Assembly (NCBI GenBank): GCA_900758315.1
Contig: CAAERF010000128.1
Coordinates: 1 to 6,560 of the forward strand
Reading direction: 5' to 3'
DNA length: 6,560 nucleotides
Source: an uncultured Oscillospiraceae bacterium
GTDB lineage: Bacteria > Bacillota > Clostridia > Oscillospirales > Oscillospiraceae
Translations under genes and position numbers: made by a program
The notes under the pieces: generated by a model
What the model was told of the DNA's origin: nothing
What the model saw: the letters and a program-made list of their open reading frames with translations, nothing else
The model's database searches: none
Shown here: positions 5,671 to 6,560 of the stretch, piece after piece
How positions within the stretch are numbered: position 1 is the stretch's first letter
How the letters are laid out: every line of letters begins with the position of its first letter

Positions 5671-6560
5671 ATGCTAATACAATTTTGCTTTAAAAATTTC
5701 AAATCTTTTCGTGATGATACAATTTTAGACTTATCTGCTACTAAAATTACGGAAAATAGCAATCATGTAATTCATATTGGAACAGAAAAAATATTACCCA
5801 TAGCAGCTATATATGGTGCAAACGCAAGTGGGAAGTCAAATGTTGTTGATGCATTTCGCTTTATGGCAATTTATGTTTTGGATTCTTTTGCCTATGGCGG
5901 TGAAAATGACGACAAGAAGTCAAGATCAAAAAGGCTAAAGCAGACACCATTTCTTTTTGATACAACAAGCAAAGAAAATGTTTCGTCCTTTGAAGTATAT
6001 TTCATTTCTTCTGAAAGCGAAGGAAGCAAATGCTATAACTATGGTTTTACTTTGGATCAAAATGGCATTGTAGAAGAATGGCTTAATTCGAAGGCAAGAA
6101 CTGCTAGAGAATATCGAAGAATTTTTTATAGAAACAGATTAGAAAAAGAATTAGACTTGTCTGGGCTGTCAGCAAATCGGCAAGAAAATATTAAAATTGC
6201 GTTAGAGGATGAAACGCTAATTGTATCTCTTGGGGCCAAATTGAAGATACCTAAACTTAAACTCATTCGCGATTGGTTTTATGATTCGAACCTAGCGGAT
6301 TTTGGTGACCCCATTGAAAACGCAGTCTTGTCGAGAATCATTCCGCCTGGGTTTGCGGATGATAAAGCAGTTCAAGACAAAGTTGTTAAATATTTTTCTG
6401 CTTTTGATTCGTCAATTATTGGATTTAATGTTGAAACTATTGCTTCGGATGATGACGATGATGATTCCAAGCATATAAAAATTGATGCAGTGCATAGGAT
6501 TGCGGATTCTAACGAAACTGCAACAATCCCATTGGCAGAAGAATCTGCAGGCACATTAAA
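5671..6560 (+). CDS. AAA15-family (COG1106-like) ATPase, N-terminal part; probable defence gene
   Basis: The frame is open from ATG 5671 to the window end (296 codons, no stop), with AGGGGGT (5657-5663) 7 nt upstream. The start FCFKNFKSFRDDTILDLSA is the typical first strand of OLD/AAA15-like ABC ATPases ('F.NFkSf'). Walker A is IYGANASGKSN, with Gly49, Gly54, Lys55 and Ser56. At the very end, LAEESAGTL (Ser292, Gly294, Thr295) matches the ESxGT signature of this family; Walker B and the rest lie beyond the edge. Residues 260-265 are six consecutive Asp, coded by a GAT-rich run. Proteins of this type act as ATP-driven sensors in AbiLi, in AriA of PARIS, and in retron-linked and other two-gene anti-phage systems, usually with a nuclease or Toprim partner encoded next to them; that partner would be downstream of the window. 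Which system applies cannot be told. Strong AT bias versus the topB-ardA block suggests separate acquisition. Confidence 0.82.
   Translation, partial: MLIQFCFKNFKSFRDDTILDLSATKITENSNHVIHIGTEKILPIAAIYGANASGKSNVVDAFRFMAIYVLDSFAYGGENDDKKSRSKRLKQTPFLFDTTSKENVSSFEVYFISSESEGSKCYNYGFTLDQNGIVEEWLNSKARTAREYRRIFYRNRLEKELDLSGLSANRQENIKIALEDETLIVSLGAKLKIPKLKLIRDWFYDSNLADFGDPIENAVLSRIIPPGFADDKAVQDKVVKYFSAFDSSIIGFNVETIASDDDDDDSKHIKIDAVHRIADSNETATIPLAEESAGTL

Noticed and set aside
6448..6465. GAT trinucleotide run as a possible phase-variable repeat
   Set aside because: It has six units with one GAC interruption and is in frame, so length changes would only add or remove Asp; not a credible on/off switch.
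1..6560. tRNA, rRNA, CRISPR array, insertion-sequence ends
   Set aside because: I looked on both strands and saw no cloverleaf with conserved T-arm, no regularly spaced direct repeats, and no transposase motif or terminal inverted repeats.

Overview
The window reads as the accessory/antirestriction section of an integrative conjugative element of the Tn1549/CTn type found in gut Clostridia (Lachnospiraceae/Oscillospiraceae-like). The reasons are a GC-rich block with a TopB-type topoisomerase III, an ArdA antirestriction protein fused to a DUF3846-like domain, Shine-Dalgarno-rich tightly packed genes, and clearly AT-rich cargo on both sides. The host assignment is inferred from gene content and codon style, not from a search.

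Layout. (1) About 1-790, AT-rich, minus strand: a Shedu-type (SduA/DUF4263) defence nuclease gene. It is split by a one-base frameshift at an A7 run and runs off the left edge. (2) A divergent gap of about 80 bp holds a candidate Shedu promoter, a 27-bp inverted repeat and the topB ribosome binding site. (3) 795-5372, GC-rich, plus strand: a compact four-gene run with overlaps or a 12-nt gap. It comprises topB (TTG start), a 178-residue protein that aligns without gaps to the last two-thirds of ArdA, a 589-residue ArdA fusion protein, and a 58-residue cysteine-rich protein. (4) 5373-5670: a non-coding stretch with two mutually exclusive hairpins, a strong rho-independent terminator and a sigma-A-like promoter. 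(5) 5671 to the right edge, AT-rich, plus strand: the first 296 codons of an AAA15/COG1106-type ATPase of the kind used in abortive-infection systems (AbiL-, PARIS- or retron-associated types); its partner gene would lie beyond the window.

How it fits together. The central block supports transfer: TopB for DNA topology during element replication or transfer, and ArdA proteins to shield incoming DNA from type I restriction. The AT-rich flanks look like swapped-in defence cargo. The element would thus carry anti-restriction and anti-phage functions side by side. The observations most worth a second look are the exact -1 frame relationship at the A AAA AAT heptamer in the Shedu gene, and a domain-1-less ArdA paralogue next to full ArdA, both ending in the same C-terminal tail.
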